Shown here piece by piece: positions 50,616 through 61,761 of a stretch of 64,000 nt of DNA (the first letter of the stretch is position 1; every line of letters starts with the position of its first letter). The position numbers and the translations under genes were made by a program. The notes under the pieces were generated by a model that saw nothing but the letters and a program-made list of their open reading frames with translations, ran no database searches and had not been told where the DNA came from. The DNA is from Actinomadura opuntiae (lineage in GTDB: Bacteria > Actinomycetota > Actinomycetes > Streptosporangiales > Streptosporangiaceae), in NCBI RefSeq assembly GCF_030283205.1, contig NZ_JASNWF010000025.1:62001-126000 (forward strand). Reading direction: 5' to 3'.

Positions 50616-51893
50616 ATGCAGTCAGTGACGGTCGACCTTGAGGGCGCGTCCACCATGGAATTGGTGAACGCGCTCTCGACGATCGCCACTGAACTCGCCC
50701 AGAGAGAGGCCCCTGAATCGGCGGCCGCGTGCCTGGAACTCACCGAAGACCTGGCCGCCGCCTGCGATATGCAAGAAAGCGCCCTGGCTGGATTCATCGG
50801 CCGTGTCGACGCCACCGGAGAGCAGCAGCGCTGGGGATACCCCTCCACCCGGGCATGGCTGCGGTCCCGGCTGGGGATGCGCGAGAACCGCGCCAAAGAA
50901 CGCCTCACCCTCGCCCGGCAACGCCACCGCCTGCCGCAGGTGACCGAGCAACTGGCGGCCGGAGAGCTGTCCTACGGGTACGCCGCCACGGTCGCCGATT
51001 CAGTGGCGCGGCTGGACGACACCGACTGCGCCAAGGCCGAGAACAAGCTGCTGGAGATGGTCGACCAGGGGTTCTCGCCGGGGAAGATCGCGGTGTTCGG
51101 CCACCGGATCCGCGACGTCATCGCCGAACGCGACGACACCGAGACCGCCCCCGACGAGGACTCCCGTCGCGGCTACGCCAAGTCCTGGATCACCAGCACT
51201 GGTTCCCTGGACGGCGGCCGGTACATCAAGGGCTGGCTGAACGCCGAAGACGCCGCCATCTGGGACGGCACCCTGGCTCCGCTGGCCAAGCCGGCCGGAC
51301 CAGACGATCACCGCGACGTCGCCGAACGAACAGCCGCAGCGCTGTCGAGTGTGCTGTCGGGCGGACACAAAGCCACCAAAGTCACCGTCATCTGCGACCT
51401 GGACACCCTCACCGGCGGCAACGCTCCGGGCCACCTCACCGACGGCACCCCGATCCCGGCCGAGCAGGTGCGCCGCATCGCCCTGGCAGCCGGAGTCTCC
51501 CCGCTGCTCCTCGGGCGTGGCCACACCCCGCTCTACCTCGGGTACCGGGAACGGTTCGCCACTCCGGCCCAACGCCGAGTGCTGGAAACCCTCTACCCCA
51601 CCTGCGCGGTACGCGAGTGCGAGATCCCCGGGACGCTGTGCGAGGTCGACCACGTCCACGGCTGGGCCATCGGAAACTCCCCGACAGATATTGACCAGCT
51701 CACCCTCACCTGCGGATGGCACAACCGCTTCAAACACACCAGCCCACACCAGATCGGAATCACTAAAGATCCCGACGGGCGGTATGTGTACCGGCTGCTG
51801 CCACCACCCGACGCCAGATCAAGAACCCGGACCGGGAACGGGCCACCGGGCACACTCGGTCCACCCGATCCCGCCATCACCTGGGCCGCGTAA
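50616..51893 (+). CDS. DUF222 HNH endonuclease (13E12 repeat family)
   Basis: 425 residues. N-terminal DUF222 helical domain (about 15-230: MELVNALSTIATELAQ, AWLRSRLGMRENRAKERLTLARQRHRLPQVTEQLAAGELSYGYA). C-terminal HNH domain with LCEVDHVHGWAIG, NSPTDIDQLTLTCGWHNRFKH, and Cys in VRECEIPG. It is a predicted nuclease, the family being known as REP13E12 in M. tuberculosis. The ATG follows a TACACT -10-like box by 6 bp, so the message may be leaderless; a TTG at 50598 is possible. It is flanked by the inverted 186-bp repeats and has lower GC than neighbours. Confidence 0.9.
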   Translation: MQSVTVDLEGASTMELVNALSTIATELAQREAPESAAACLELTEDLAAACDMQESALAGFIGRVDATGEQQRWGYPSTRAWLRSRLGMRENRAKERLTLARQRHRLPQVTEQLAAGELSYGYAATVADSVARLDDTDCAKAENKLLEMVDQGFSPGKIAVFGHRIRDVIAERDDTETAPDEDSRRGYAKSWITSTGSLDGGRYIKGWLNAEDAAIWDGTLAPLAKPAGPDDHRDVAERTAAALSSVLSGGHKATKVTVICDLDTLTGGNAPGHLTDGTPIPAEQVRRIALAAGVSPLLLGRGHTPLYLGYRERFATPAQRRVLETLYPTCAVRECEIPGTLCEVDHVHGWAIGNSPTDIDQLTLTCGWHNRFKHTSPHQIGITKDPDGRYVYRLLPPPDARSRTRTGNGPPGTLGPPDPAITWAA

Positions 51894-51910
51894 CCCACCT
51901 CACCACGCAA

Positions 51911-51949
51911 CCGGTTCGCCCGAATCCTCCGGGATTTCGGGCGAACCGG
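51911..51949 (+). terminator. Terminator after HNH gene
   Basis: Perfect 14-bp stem (51911-51924 with 51936-51949) around an 11-nt loop, 17 bp past the HNH stop. Confidence 0.85.
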
Positions 51950-52626
51950 CATGCCCACATCACCCCCGGGTCTTCCATTGCTCTGTCAGTAGTGGCTGCG
52001 GCCAGCCGAACCTAGGCCCCTCGCCATTCCCTGTCGCGGTTCGCGGCGCCCCCCGTGCTGTACCGCCCCAGACTCCATTGCCTTCACTAGCGGCACAGGC
52101 ACACTGCCCATGGCGCAGTTCCTCTTAACGGCAGGTCAGCCAGTCGTTGATAACGGCGATGTGGACGACAGCCTCCTACCGAGTGGCCACGGCACGGTGT
52201 CGTATCAGCCCATTGATGCCGCAGCCGACGGCGCGCCATCGCCCGGCGGTCAGACTCCACCGGCGGCTGTCCATCGTGGCTGCCCTGCCTCTTGCGGTTA
52301 CAGGCCTGGGCGGCCTTGACCGCGATAGCGCAGCCGATCCCAGCGTCTACACAGGTAAGTCCGGTTGGCGCGGGAAACCGTGGCCTTGTTGACACGGACC
52401 CGGTCGGAACGGCTGCAAGGACGCCCCGTCCGATACTCGGGCACGCTGACGCGCTCCAGGACGGCAGGAGGCCGCAGGAGCGGCGCGCCCATCAGGTGCC
52501 TGCGTCTCTCATGAGCGCAGGGAGGAAGGCGATCCCGCCTCGACCTGCGCTGCACTGTCAGCGTGAGATCCGCGCCCCCAGCACGCTGGGTCTGCTCTCC
52601 GTCTCTGCCTCTTGGTCCTCTGGTTC
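51950..52626. other. Gene-poor stretch inside the candidate element
   Basis: 677 bp between the HNH terminator and repeat B. Short open frames on both strands carry no motif I recognise and have poor codon use. It might hold a decayed gene but I cannot identify one. Confidence 0.5.
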
Positions 52627-52812
52627 GGGGGCGGTGGGGTGGCGCGACCCGGGCGGGGCAGGCGGAGCCTGCCCCTTTGGCGCTGCCTCAGGGGCCGCAG
52701 AGGCTCCAAAGTCAAGGGTGGACGAAGTCCATCGCGAAGCGACGCCGAAGGCGCCCTTGACTTTGGAGGGGCGGCCCCGTACGCCAGCGCCACCCCACCG
52801 CACGGCCAACCC
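52627..52812 (-). repeat. 186-bp structured repeat, copy B (inverted)
   Basis: Inverted copy of 50268-50453 with one difference. In this copy the inner 15-bp stem (CTCCAAAGTCAAGGG and complement) is perfect; in copy A it has one mismatch. So copy B probably represents the ancestral symmetrical form. Confidence 0.95.
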
Positions 52813-53921
52813 AACACCCCAATAACGAACACCCATCTCCCCATCCAGGACGTCCCTGCACCGCCCATCTCCCTCCCGCGCTCCCCCGCTCGCCACCCAC
52901 CGTCCGCCCCCCACCTCTCGATGCCAGCCCCTCTGGCCTCACTCCCGCCGACCAATCGCTACGCACCACCGCCAGCCGTCTCCCCACTCGTCGCCAGTCG
53001 CCTCCCGCCCAGCGCTAGCCGCTCGCCGCTGACCACTGACTCGCTGCCGCACCATTCGCTGCCGTTCGCCGACCGCCGCCCGCCTCTCACTCGTCTCACC
53101 TTGCCACCCGCTCCCGCCACCACTGCCATCCGCTACCCAGCCACCGCTGCCGTTGGGCATCGCCAACCTGGCCCCAGACTCGCTAGCCACCGAGCGCCGA
53201 CTGACTTACCTCACTCACCGCCCGCCATCGCTGCCGCCAACCCTCCATTCACCCGCCGACCACTGGCCGTCTCTCACTCATCCATCTGCGATCACGACCC
53301 ACCTTCGTTGTCCACCATTCGCTATCCACCGCTCGCCAACCGCCGTCCGCCACTCGCTACCAGTCGCTCCTCGCTCGGAGTAGTCCCTCGCCGCCTGGCG
53401 CCCTTAAGCGTCCTCAGGGAGCCTCTGGCGTGCTCGGGGCCAACCGCTCGCCGGTGACCGCCAGCCACTCGCTGCCCACCGTCCGCCGGCCGCCCTTTGT
53501 CAATCGCCCCCCCTGCTCACCCGTCTACCGCCCGAACGACGGATCCGGCAGGGCGGACGCCGAGACCGACGTCCGGCGCCGCGTCCAGCGCGTCGGCGCC
53601 GGCAGCGAGTGGTGACCGTGGAGACGGAGACGACGGCCCGGACGTCGGCGGTGCCGAGAGCGACGTCGAGCGGCGCGTCCGGTACATGGGCACGGGCGGC
53701 GACGACCACGTCGGACGTGCCGCCGGTGCTGCCGGGCACCGCCAGCCGGGCCCCAGGTGCGTTCGCCACCGAGCACCGGTCGCTTTACCTGGCTTACCGC
53801 CTGCCATCGGGGCCCACCGCCCGCTCGCTTGCACCTCTGTCGGCTTGCTACGAGTGATCCGGTCGCGCCGGTATGCCGCCGGCCTTTACGTGGCTCAGCG
53901 CGTGCCTCGGCGGGATGTGGT
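52813..53921. other. C-rich degenerate repeat region without genes
   Basis: About 1.1 kb, the first 700 bp strongly C-over-G on the plus strand and full of CGCTCGCC, CCACTCGC and ACCGCC words. Degenerate duplications can be aligned: 53051-53094 with 53314-53358; 53018-53060 with 53444-53490; 53148-53225 with 53729-53806. Open frames through it are Pro/Ser/Arg-rich and lack domain signals on either strand. I see no real gene. Origin unknown. Confidence 0.6.
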
Positions 53922-53947
53922 TTAATAAATGTACAGTCATTTATTAA
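53922..53947. promoter_or_regulatory. AT-rich 26-bp operator/promoter of TetR gene
   Basis: Arms TTAATAAATG (53922-53931) and CATTTATTAA (53938-53947) are exact complements around TACAGT. It is very AT-rich against the surroundings and directly precedes the RBS (GGAGG) of the TetR gene, so it is a probable autoregulatory operator overlapping the promoter. Confidence 0.85.
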
Positions 53948-53957
53948 TGGAGGTTCG

Positions 53958-54545
53958 ATGGCGGGGCGGCCGCGGGGTGTGGATGACGCGGTGATCCTGC
54001 GGGCGGCGGTCGAGGTGATCGGACGGGTGGGGCCGGCGAAGCTCACGCTCGCGGCGGTGGCCGATGAGGTCGGGCTGGTGCCGGGGACGCTCGTCCAGCG
54101 GTTCGGGTCCAAGCGCGGGCTGCTGCTGGCACTGGCCGAGCGGTCGGTGCGGGACGCGGAGACGCTGCGCGAGCGGGCGCGGGACGGGCAGGAGCCGGCG
54201 CTGGCGGCGCTTCGGGGGTTCGTGACGCGGTCGTGGTCGGCGATGTCCACGCCCGAGCGGTACGCCAACCATCTGGCGTTCCTCTGCATGGACCTCACCG
54301 ATCCGGAGTTCCACGAGCACGCGCTCGCGGTGCACGAAGCGAACGGGCGAGCGATCGAGATGCTGCTCGACGAGGCGATGGCCGAAGGCGGGCTCCGCGC
54401 CGGGACCGACACGAAGGCCCTGGCCGGGACGGTCCAGGCCGTCGTCGCGGGCGCCGGACTCACCTGGGCGCTCGACCGGCGGGGGACGCTGCCCGAACGG
54501 ATCGGACGCGAGCTCGACAACGCCCTGGCACCGCACCTCCCGTAA
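53958..54545 (+). CDS. TetR-family regulator of the adjacent SDR
   Basis: 195 residues. HTH at about 10-55 (DAVILRAAVEVIGRVGPAKLTLAAVADEVGLVPGTLVQRFGSKRGL). The C-terminal ligand domain runs to NALAPHLP. It is the first gene of a two-gene unit with an SDR dehydrogenase 9 bp downstream, behind a 26-bp palindrome. It likely represses its own operon until a substrate of the SDR binds. Confidence 0.92.
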   Translation: MAGRPRGVDDAVILRAAVEVIGRVGPAKLTLAAVADEVGLVPGTLVQRFGSKRGLLLALAERSVRDAETLRERARDGQEPALAALRGFVTRSWSAMSTPERYANHLAFLCMDLTDPEFHEHALAVHEANGRAIEMLLDEAMAEGGLRAGTDTKALAGTVQAVVAGAGLTWALDRRGTLPERIGRELDNALAPHLP

Positions 54546-54554
54546 GGAGAAGTC

Positions 54555-55460
54555 ATGGAGAACCGTCCACTCAACGGCAAGGTCGCGCTGGTCGCCGGGG
54601 GCACGCGGGGCGGGGGACGGGGCATCGCCGTCCAGCTCGGGGCCGCGGGCGCGACCGTCTACGTGTCCGGGCGCAGCAGCGGGTCGCAGGGTTCCGACCT
54701 CGGGCGCGCGGAGACCATCGAGGAGACCGCCGAGATGGTCACCGCGGCCGGCGGGACGGGTGTCGCGGTCCGCACCGACCACAGCGATCCGGACCAGGTC
54801 CGCGCGCTCGTCGACCGGATCGCGGCGGACCAGGACGGTCGGCTCGACGTCCTGGTCGACTCGGTGTGGGGCGGCGATTCGCTCACCGACTGGGAGCGTC
54901 CGCTCTGGGAGCAGGACCTCGACCGGGGCCTGCGGCTGCTGCGGCGCGCCGTGGAGACCCATGTGATCACCAGCCGGTTCGCCCTTCCGCTGATGGTCGC
55001 GCGCGGGAGCGGGCTGGTGGTGGAGGTGACCGACGGGAACACCGCGCGTTACCGCGGCTCGTTCTTCTACGACCTGGCGAAGTCCGCGGTGATCCGGCTG
55101 GCGTTCGCGCAGGCCGCCGAGCTGCGGCCGCACGGGGTCGCCGCGGTGGCGATCACGCCCGGGTTCCTGCGGTCGGAGGCCGTCCTGGACCATTTGGGCG
55201 TGACGGAGGACAACTGGCGGGACGGCGCGGCGCAGGACCCGCACTTCGCCCACTCCGAGAGTCCGGCCTACCTGGGCCGGGCGGTCGCCGCCCTGGCCGC
55301 GGACCCGGACGTCATGGCCAAGACCGGGCGGGCGCTGGCCACCTGGGGCCTGTACGAGGAGTACGGGTTCACCGACGCCGACGGGACGCAGCCGGACTTC
55401 GCCGCGCACTGGGCGGACGCGCTCGTGGACGAGTACGGGCCGCTCGGCGATCCGCTCTAG
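54555..55460 (+). CDS. SDR-family oxidoreductase
   Basis: 301 residues. Nucleotide-binding AGGTRGGGRGIAVQL, variant of TGxxxGIG, with the Arg in SGRSSGSQG suggesting NADP. Active-site Tyr-X3-Lys in FFYDLAKSAVIRLAF, and PGFLRSEAVLDHLGV after it. The NNAG motif is replaced by DSVWGGDS, as in the DHRS1-like/atypical SDRs. Substrate unknown. GGAG RBS. Its 3' end overlaps the convergent capA-like gene by 4 bp. Confidence 0.9.
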   Translation: MENRPLNGKVALVAGGTRGGGRGIAVQLGAAGATVYVSGRSSGSQGSDLGRAETIEETAEMVTAAGGTGVAVRTDHSDPDQVRALVDRIAADQDGRLDVLVDSVWGGDSLTDWERPLWEQDLDRGLRLLRRAVETHVITSRFALPLMVARGSGLVVEVTDGNTARYRGSFFYDLAKSAVIRLAFAQAAELRPHGVAAVAITPGFLRSEAVLDHLGVTEDNWRDGAAQDPHFAHSESPAYLGRAVAALAADPDVMAKTGRALATWGLYEEYGFTDADGTQPDFAAHWADALVDEYGPLGDPL

Positions 55461-56425
55461 CGCGCCGCGTCGATGACGAGCCGGTCGTCCTCGACGGTGA
55501 CGGCGGTGCCGAACTCGGCGCACGCGGCGGCGAAGCGGCCGGCGATCCAGTCGCGGTCGGCGGCGCGGGCGCGGCGGGTGCGGGCGAAGTCCAGCCGCAG
55601 CGGGACGGCCTCGACGCGGGAGAGGCCGTCCCGGCCGAGGCGCGCCAGGAACAGCAGGCCGAGGTCGTTGCGGAGAAGATCGGACACCGCGTAGTCGTCG
55701 ATGAAGTCGCCCATGTCGAACAGGACCGGCGGGGCGACGCCGTGGAAGACGTGCGCCGAGCTGCCCGCGACGAGGGACGCGCCCGCGTCCACCAGGTCCG
55801 CGGCCGCGCGGCGGACGTGCCGGAGGGGCTCCTGGGTCATGTTCGGGCCCCAGTGCGGCATGACCAGGACGAGATCGTGCGACCGGGCGAGGGTGCGGAT
55901 CTCCTCCAGCAGCCAGGCGTCGGTTCCGTGCTGGAGGTCGGCGAACGCGACGCCCGGACGGTCCGGCCCGGCGGCGAAGTCGGGCGGGTGATCGGTGACG
56001 CCGACGACCGCGACGCGCAGGCCGCCGGCCTCCAGCGTCACCGGCGTCCGGGCCCGGCGGACGTCGGGGCCCGCCCCGACCGTCCGGACGCCCGCCGCGC
56101 CGAGGTGCGCGAGCGTGTCCGCCAGGGCGTCCTCGCCGAAGTCGAGCGCGTGGTTGTTGGCGAGCGTCACGCAGTCGACGCCGAGGTCGGTGAGCGCGTC
56201 CACCGCGTCGGGCGGCGCACGGAAGTGGAACGGCTTGCCCGGCGCGTCCCACGGCCGGCCGCGGTCGGACACGCAGCATTCGAGGTTCAGCAGGGCGAGG
56301 TCGGCTTCGTGGAAGACGTCCCGCACGTCCCGGGAGAACAGGCCGCAGGGGCCGGAGGCGCCGATCTCGTCCGCGACACCGCGCCCGAGCATCGTGTCGC
56401 CCGCGAGCGCCACTGTGATCGTCAT
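55457..56425 (-). CDS. CapA-family metallophosphatase-like protein
   Basis: 322 residues. CapA signature: LAGDTMLGRGV at the N-terminus, LLNLECCVSDRGRPW, FHFRAPPDAVDALTDLGVDCVTLANNHALDFG, VMPHWGPNMTQEP and AGSSAHVFHGV. It resembles poly-gamma-glutamate capsule protein CapA (calcineurin-like fold), but no capBC genes are nearby and no signal peptide is seen. So it may be a cytoplasmic CapA-like enzyme of unknown substrate. Confidence 0.9.
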   Translation of the reverse strand: MTITVALAGDTMLGRGVADEIGASGPCGLFSRDVRDVFHEADLALLNLECCVSDRGRPWDAPGKPFHFRAPPDAVDALTDLGVDCVTLANNHALDFGEDALADTLAHLGAAGVRTVGAGPDVRRARTPVTLEAGGLRVAVVGVTDHPPDFAAGPDRPGVAFADLQHGTDAWLLEEIRTLARSHDLVLVMPHWGPNMTQEPLRHVRRAAADLVDAGASLVAGSSAHVFHGVAPPVLFDMGDFIDDYAVSDLLRNDLGLLFLARLGRDGLSRVEAVPLRLDFARTRRARAADRDWIAGRFAAACAEFGTAVTVEDDRLVIDAAR

Positions 56426-56498
56426 CGGCTCCTCCTCCCCCTCTCCCTGGTCGTACCCGGTACGGCGGGCCTCTCAGCGCGGCGGAGTTCTGGCCGGT

Positions 56499-57542
56499 TC
56501 AGGACAGCGGGCGGCCGGGGCCCTTGTTGATCTGCGCGATGAACAGCTGCGCGAGCGCGTGCTGGCCGGCGACCGTCGGATGGAAGCTGCGCGGCTCGGC
56601 CTGCAGCGCCGACAGGTTCAGCGCCAGGCCGTTGATGTACGGGGCGGAACTGCCCACCTCGTGCCCGGCGAACGCGCTGTAGGCGTCGACGAACTCCACG
56701 CTGCCCCGGCCATGCCGGGACGCGAGCCGCCGGTCCACCTCGGCGACCGACTGCTGGACGAGCCGCCCGAGCTCGTAGGCACGGGCATTCAGCCACCGCT
56801 GGTCCGACACCGTGATGTTGTCCCCGCCGATCCCCTGGACCTCCGAGAACGCCTTCGGGTACCCCATCACGATCACCCGCGCGTTCGGCGCCCGCTCGGT
56901 GATCTTCTCCAGCAGGGCGGGCAGGTCCTCGCGCAGCTTCGCCATCCGGCTCGCGATGTCCTCGCCCTGCTCGGTGCAGCTGTGGCTCCACGGCAGGTGC
57001 ACCACGCAGCCGCCGAGCACCTTGGAGAACCCGACGTCGTTACCGCCGATGCTGAGCGTCACCAGGCTGGTGCCACCGTTGAGGTGGTCGATCTGCGGGG
57101 GCTCGCCGTAGCGCCCCTTCAGCACGTCGGCCGTCTTGGCCCCCGAGCACGCCCAGAACGAGGAGCCCTTGGCGAAGTGGAACGTCTGCGACACCTCGTG
57201 GTAGTACGCCTTGGACGTCCGGCGGCAGCGGTCGAGGGGCTTGCGGTCGCCGACCGTCGCCTCGGCGCCGAGGCCGGCCGAGTAGGAGTCGCCCAGCGCG
57301 ACGTAGGCGCCGCGCGTGGCCGCCTGGGCCGGGGTGACCCGGCTCTCCTTCGCCATGACGGGGTCGGCGCGCACCGGCGGCTCCGGCCGGGGGCAGCCGC
57401 CCCCGAACGCCTTGCACCGCGCGGCGGGCATCGCCACCAGCGGGACCACCGCGAGCGCCAGCAGCACCACCAGGACGAGGACACCGAGCCCCCGCTCGCC
57501 GAGACGCTCCCGCAGCCGACGCGGCCAGGACCCGAGGGTCAT
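56499..57542 (-). CDS. Membrane-anchored SGNH/GDSL hydrolase
   Basis: 347 residues. N-terminal transmembrane segment (about 19-41: GVLVLVVLLALAVVPLVAM), then the extracellular SGNH lipase: block I YVALGDSYSAGLGAE (nucleophile Ser), block III SIGGNDVGF, and His in SFHPTVAGQHALAQLF. Six or more Cys suggest disulphides, as in the Streptomyces SCO7513-type secreted lipases. Esterase on lipids or polysaccharide acyl groups. Confidence 0.9.
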   Translation of the reverse strand: MTLGSWPRRLRERLGERGLGVLVLVVLLALAVVPLVAMPAARCKAFGGGCPRPEPPVRADPVMAKESRVTPAQAATRGAYVALGDSYSAGLGAEATVGDRKPLDRCRRTSKAYYHEVSQTFHFAKGSSFWACSGAKTADVLKGRYGEPPQIDHLNGGTSLVTLSIGGNDVGFSKVLGGCVVHLPWSHSCTEQGEDIASRMAKLREDLPALLEKITERAPNARVIVMGYPKAFSEVQGIGGDNITVSDQRWLNARAYELGRLVQQSVAEVDRRLASRHGRGSVEFVDAYSAFAGHEVGSSAPYINGLALNLSALQAEPRSFHPTVAGQHALAQLFIAQINKGPGRPLS

Positions 57543-57658
57543 CGTCCTCCTCGCGCACCGTGGACGCCACGGCGTCCGCCTTTACGTTGTAGATCCGTTC
57601 CTGGGACGCGGGCGGGGCGTCGCGCGTTCCCGGAGAACCACCATACGTGCGGCCGCGC

Positions 57659-58174
57659 TCATCCGGTGCCGGCGGGCCGCGGCAGGGGCAGCCACATGAC
57701 GGTGCGCGGCCCGAGGTCGTGCAGGCCCGCCTCGATCTCCGCGTCCCAGTAGCCCCTGATGCCCGGGCCCCACCGCTCCGGGGGCAGTTCGGCGAACCCG
57801 TGGCGGGCGTACCAGGGGCCGTTCCACGGGACGTCGCGGAACGTCAGGAGGCTCACACCCGGGGAGCCGCGCCCGGCCGCGCGCTCGGTCACCGCCCGCA
57901 GCAGGCGCGTGCCGATCCCCCGGCCCACGAGGTCCGCGTGGACGGAGATCTGCTCCAGGTGGGTCGCGCCGTCCACCTCCTCGACGGCGGCGAAGCCGAC
58001 CGGCGGATCGCCGGCCACCAGGAACTCGGCGCCCTTGGCGATCATCACCTCGGCGATGGTCGGGCCGGGCGGGAACACGATCCCGATCGGCCGGAACAGC
58101 CGGTCCCCGGAGTCCTCGATGGACGGCAGCCCGGCCAGGTCGTCCGGCCGCGCGAGGCGAACGTCGTAGTCCAT
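57659..58174 (-). CDS. GNAT-family N-acetyltransferase
   Basis: 171 residues. GNAT motif A THLEQISVHADLVGRGIGTRLLRAVTERA with the acetyl-CoA loop VGRGIGT. C-terminal WYARHGFAELPPERWGPGIRGY. Acetyl acceptor unknown. Divergent from a second GNAT gene at 58289. Confidence 0.87.
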   Translation of the reverse strand: MDYDVRLARPDDLAGLPSIEDSGDRLFRPIGIVFPPGPTIAEVMIAKGAEFLVAGDPPVGFAAVEEVDGATHLEQISVHADLVGRGIGTRLLRAVTERAAGRGSPGVSLLTFRDVPWNGPWYARHGFAELPPERWGPGIRGYWDAEIEAGLHDLGPRTVMWLPLPRPAGTG

Positions 58175-58215
58175 CGCGCGAGCGTAGAACGGCCTGCGCG
58201 GCCCGTGCCTCCCAT

Positions 58216-58249
58216 TTACGGCCTGGGGAAACTTATGGCCTGGGGAAAC
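58216..58249. repeat. 17-bp tandem repeat between divergent GNAT genes
   Basis: TTACGGCCTGGGGAAAC followed at once by TTATGGCCTGGGGAAAC. It lies between the start codons of the two GNAT genes and could be a regulatory duplication. Confidence 0.8.
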
Positions 58250-58288
58250 CGGTTGCCGCAGCGGCGGGCGGATGCGACGGTGTCCGGC

Positions 58289-58765
58289 ATGACGACGGTA
58301 CGGCTGCTGGAGGTCGAGGACTGGTCCCTGTACCGGTCCGTCCGCCTGGCGTCATTGGCCGACGCGCCCGAGGCCTTCTGCTCCACCCTCGCGCGGGAGG
58401 AGGCGTTCGCGCCCGAGGTCTGGCGGGAGCGGGTCGCCGCCCGCAACACCTACCTCGCCGAGACCGAGGACGGGCCCGGCGGTGTCGTCGCGGTCGTTCC
58501 CGGCGAGGACGGCGCCGCCGAACTCGTCGGCATGTGGGTGGCGCCCGCCGCGCGCGGCCGGGGCGTCGGCGATCTCCTGGTGCGCGCCGCGCTGGACTGG
58601 ACGGCCGAGCGCGGCCTCTCCGAGCTGCGGCTGTGGGTCGTCGAGGGCAACAGCCGCGCGGAACGCCTCTACGCCCGGCACGGCTTCGCCCGGACCGGCG
58701 TCACGCAGCCCCACCGTCCCGGCGAGAAGCAGTTCGAGATGGCGCACGTCCTGCCCAGGCCGTAG
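58289..58765 (+). CDS. GNAT-family N-acetyltransferase
   Basis: 158 residues. GNAT core AAELVGMWVAPAARGRGVGDLLVRAALDW (loop ARGRGVGD), then LRLWVVEGNSRAERLYARHGFARTG. N-terminal LLEVEDWSLYRSVRLASLADAPEAFCSTL is typical of RimI-like small acetyltransferases. Acceptor unknown. Start at MTTVRLLE; the frame is open further upstream but antisense to the first GNAT. Confidence 0.88.
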   Translation: MTTVRLLEVEDWSLYRSVRLASLADAPEAFCSTLAREEAFAPEVWRERVAARNTYLAETEDGPGGVVAVVPGEDGAAELVGMWVAPAARGRGVGDLLVRAALDWTAERGLSELRLWVVEGNSRAERLYARHGFARTGVTQPHRPGEKQFEMAHVLPRP

Positions 58766-58772
58766 GACGCGG

Positions 58773-59546
58773 TCAGCCCACCCCGTTCGCTTCGAGGAAC
58801 GGGCGGACCAGCGGCAGGACGAGGTCCAGCCGGAGGAACGCGTCGGAGTGCCCGCAGCCGGGAAGCTCCGCCAACCGGGCGCTCGGCACGGCCTCGGCGG
58901 TGCGGCGGATCTCGTCGAGCCGCGCGTCGCCGTCCCCGGCGATCAGCAGGACCGGCACGTCCGTCCCGGCCAGCGCGCCGGTCACGCCGCGGCGCCGGGA
59001 GATCGCGGTGGTCAGCGCGGCGAGGGCCTGCGGGTCGGCGGCCAGGATCACCTCGCGCATCCAGCCGGGCATCGTCCCCTGCCGCTCCAGCCAATCGACG
59101 AACGGCGCGACGCCCCGGCCGCGGAACAGCTCGGCCTCCGCCTCGACCTCGGCGGGATCAGCGTCGACGTCGCAGGCGTGGGCGCCGCCGGCGACCAGGC
59201 AGGTGAGCCGCTCCGGATACCGGGCCAGCAGGTGCAGCCCGATGACGCCGCCCATCGAGGCGCCCCAGTACGCCGTCCTCTGCACACCCTCGGCGTCCAG
59301 CACGGCGACGACGTCCTCCACCTGCCGGTCGATGCGGTAGGGGGCGGCGTCATGTGGCGTGTCGCTGCCGCCGTGGCCGAGCGCGTCGATGAGGATCAGC
59401 CGGTACCCGCCCGCGAGGGCGTCGACGTGGCCGCCGGAGCGCCACGTGGTGCGGTCGCCGTAGAACCCGTGCACCAGGACGAGCGGCGGCCCCTCCCCCA
59501 CCACCTCGTACGCGATCCGGAACCCGTCGCGGCGGACTGTGCGCAT
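58773..59546 (-). CDS. Alpha/beta-fold hydrolase
   Basis: 257 residues. VLVHGFYGDRTTW oxyanion strand, nucleophile Ser in YWGASMGGVIGLHLL, acid Asp in IAGDGDARLDEI and His in PGCGHSDAF. Similar to small esterases, haloperoxidase-like and lactonase proteins. Substrate unknown. Convergent with the GNAT gene, 60 bp downstream of uvrB. Confidence 0.88.
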   Translation of the reverse strand: MRTVRRDGFRIAYEVVGEGPPLVLVHGFYGDRTTWRSGGHVDALAGGYRLILIDALGHGGSDTPHDAAPYRIDRQVEDVVAVLDAEGVQRTAYWGASMGGVIGLHLLARYPERLTCLVAGGAHACDVDADPAEVEAEAELFRGRGVAPFVDWLERQGTMPGWMREVILAADPQALAALTTAISRRRGVTGALAGTDVPVLLIAGDGDARLDEIRRTAEAVPSARLAELPGCGHSDAFLRLDLVLPLVRPFLEANGVG

Positions 59547-59606
59547 CCACCGATTCTGCCGGGCGCCGTGAACGGCGGGTACCGGATTTCCGGGCGGCGG
59601 CCGGGG

Positions 59607-61724
<2,118 letters not shown>

Positions 61725-61761
61725 GATCGCCCTCCCCCTGGTGTTCCTTCGCTTCCCGCCC

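Larger units (their letters stand above)
50268..52812. mobile_element. Candidate element: HNH gene flanked by inverted 186-bp repeats
   Basis: Repeat copies at 50268-50453 and 52627-52812 are in opposite orientation and enclose 2.2 kb with the DUF222-HNH (13E12-family) gene, its terminator and gene-poor DNA. Outside the repeats the match continues imperfectly (GGGTGTT and TGGGG with a 6-bp indel). No clear target-site duplication is visible. The 13E12 family in mycobacteria is a dispersed repeated element; whether this unit moves is inference. Confidence 0.55.

Noticed and set aside
52087..52395. Possible transposase remnant on the minus strand between the HNH gene and repeat B
   Set aside because: No catalytic motif or alignment to a known transposase could be supported by eye.
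52612..53457. 281-codon open frame through repeat B and the C-rich region
   Set aside because: Pro/Ser/Arg/His low-complexity, begins inside a non-coding repeat, no domain or RBS.
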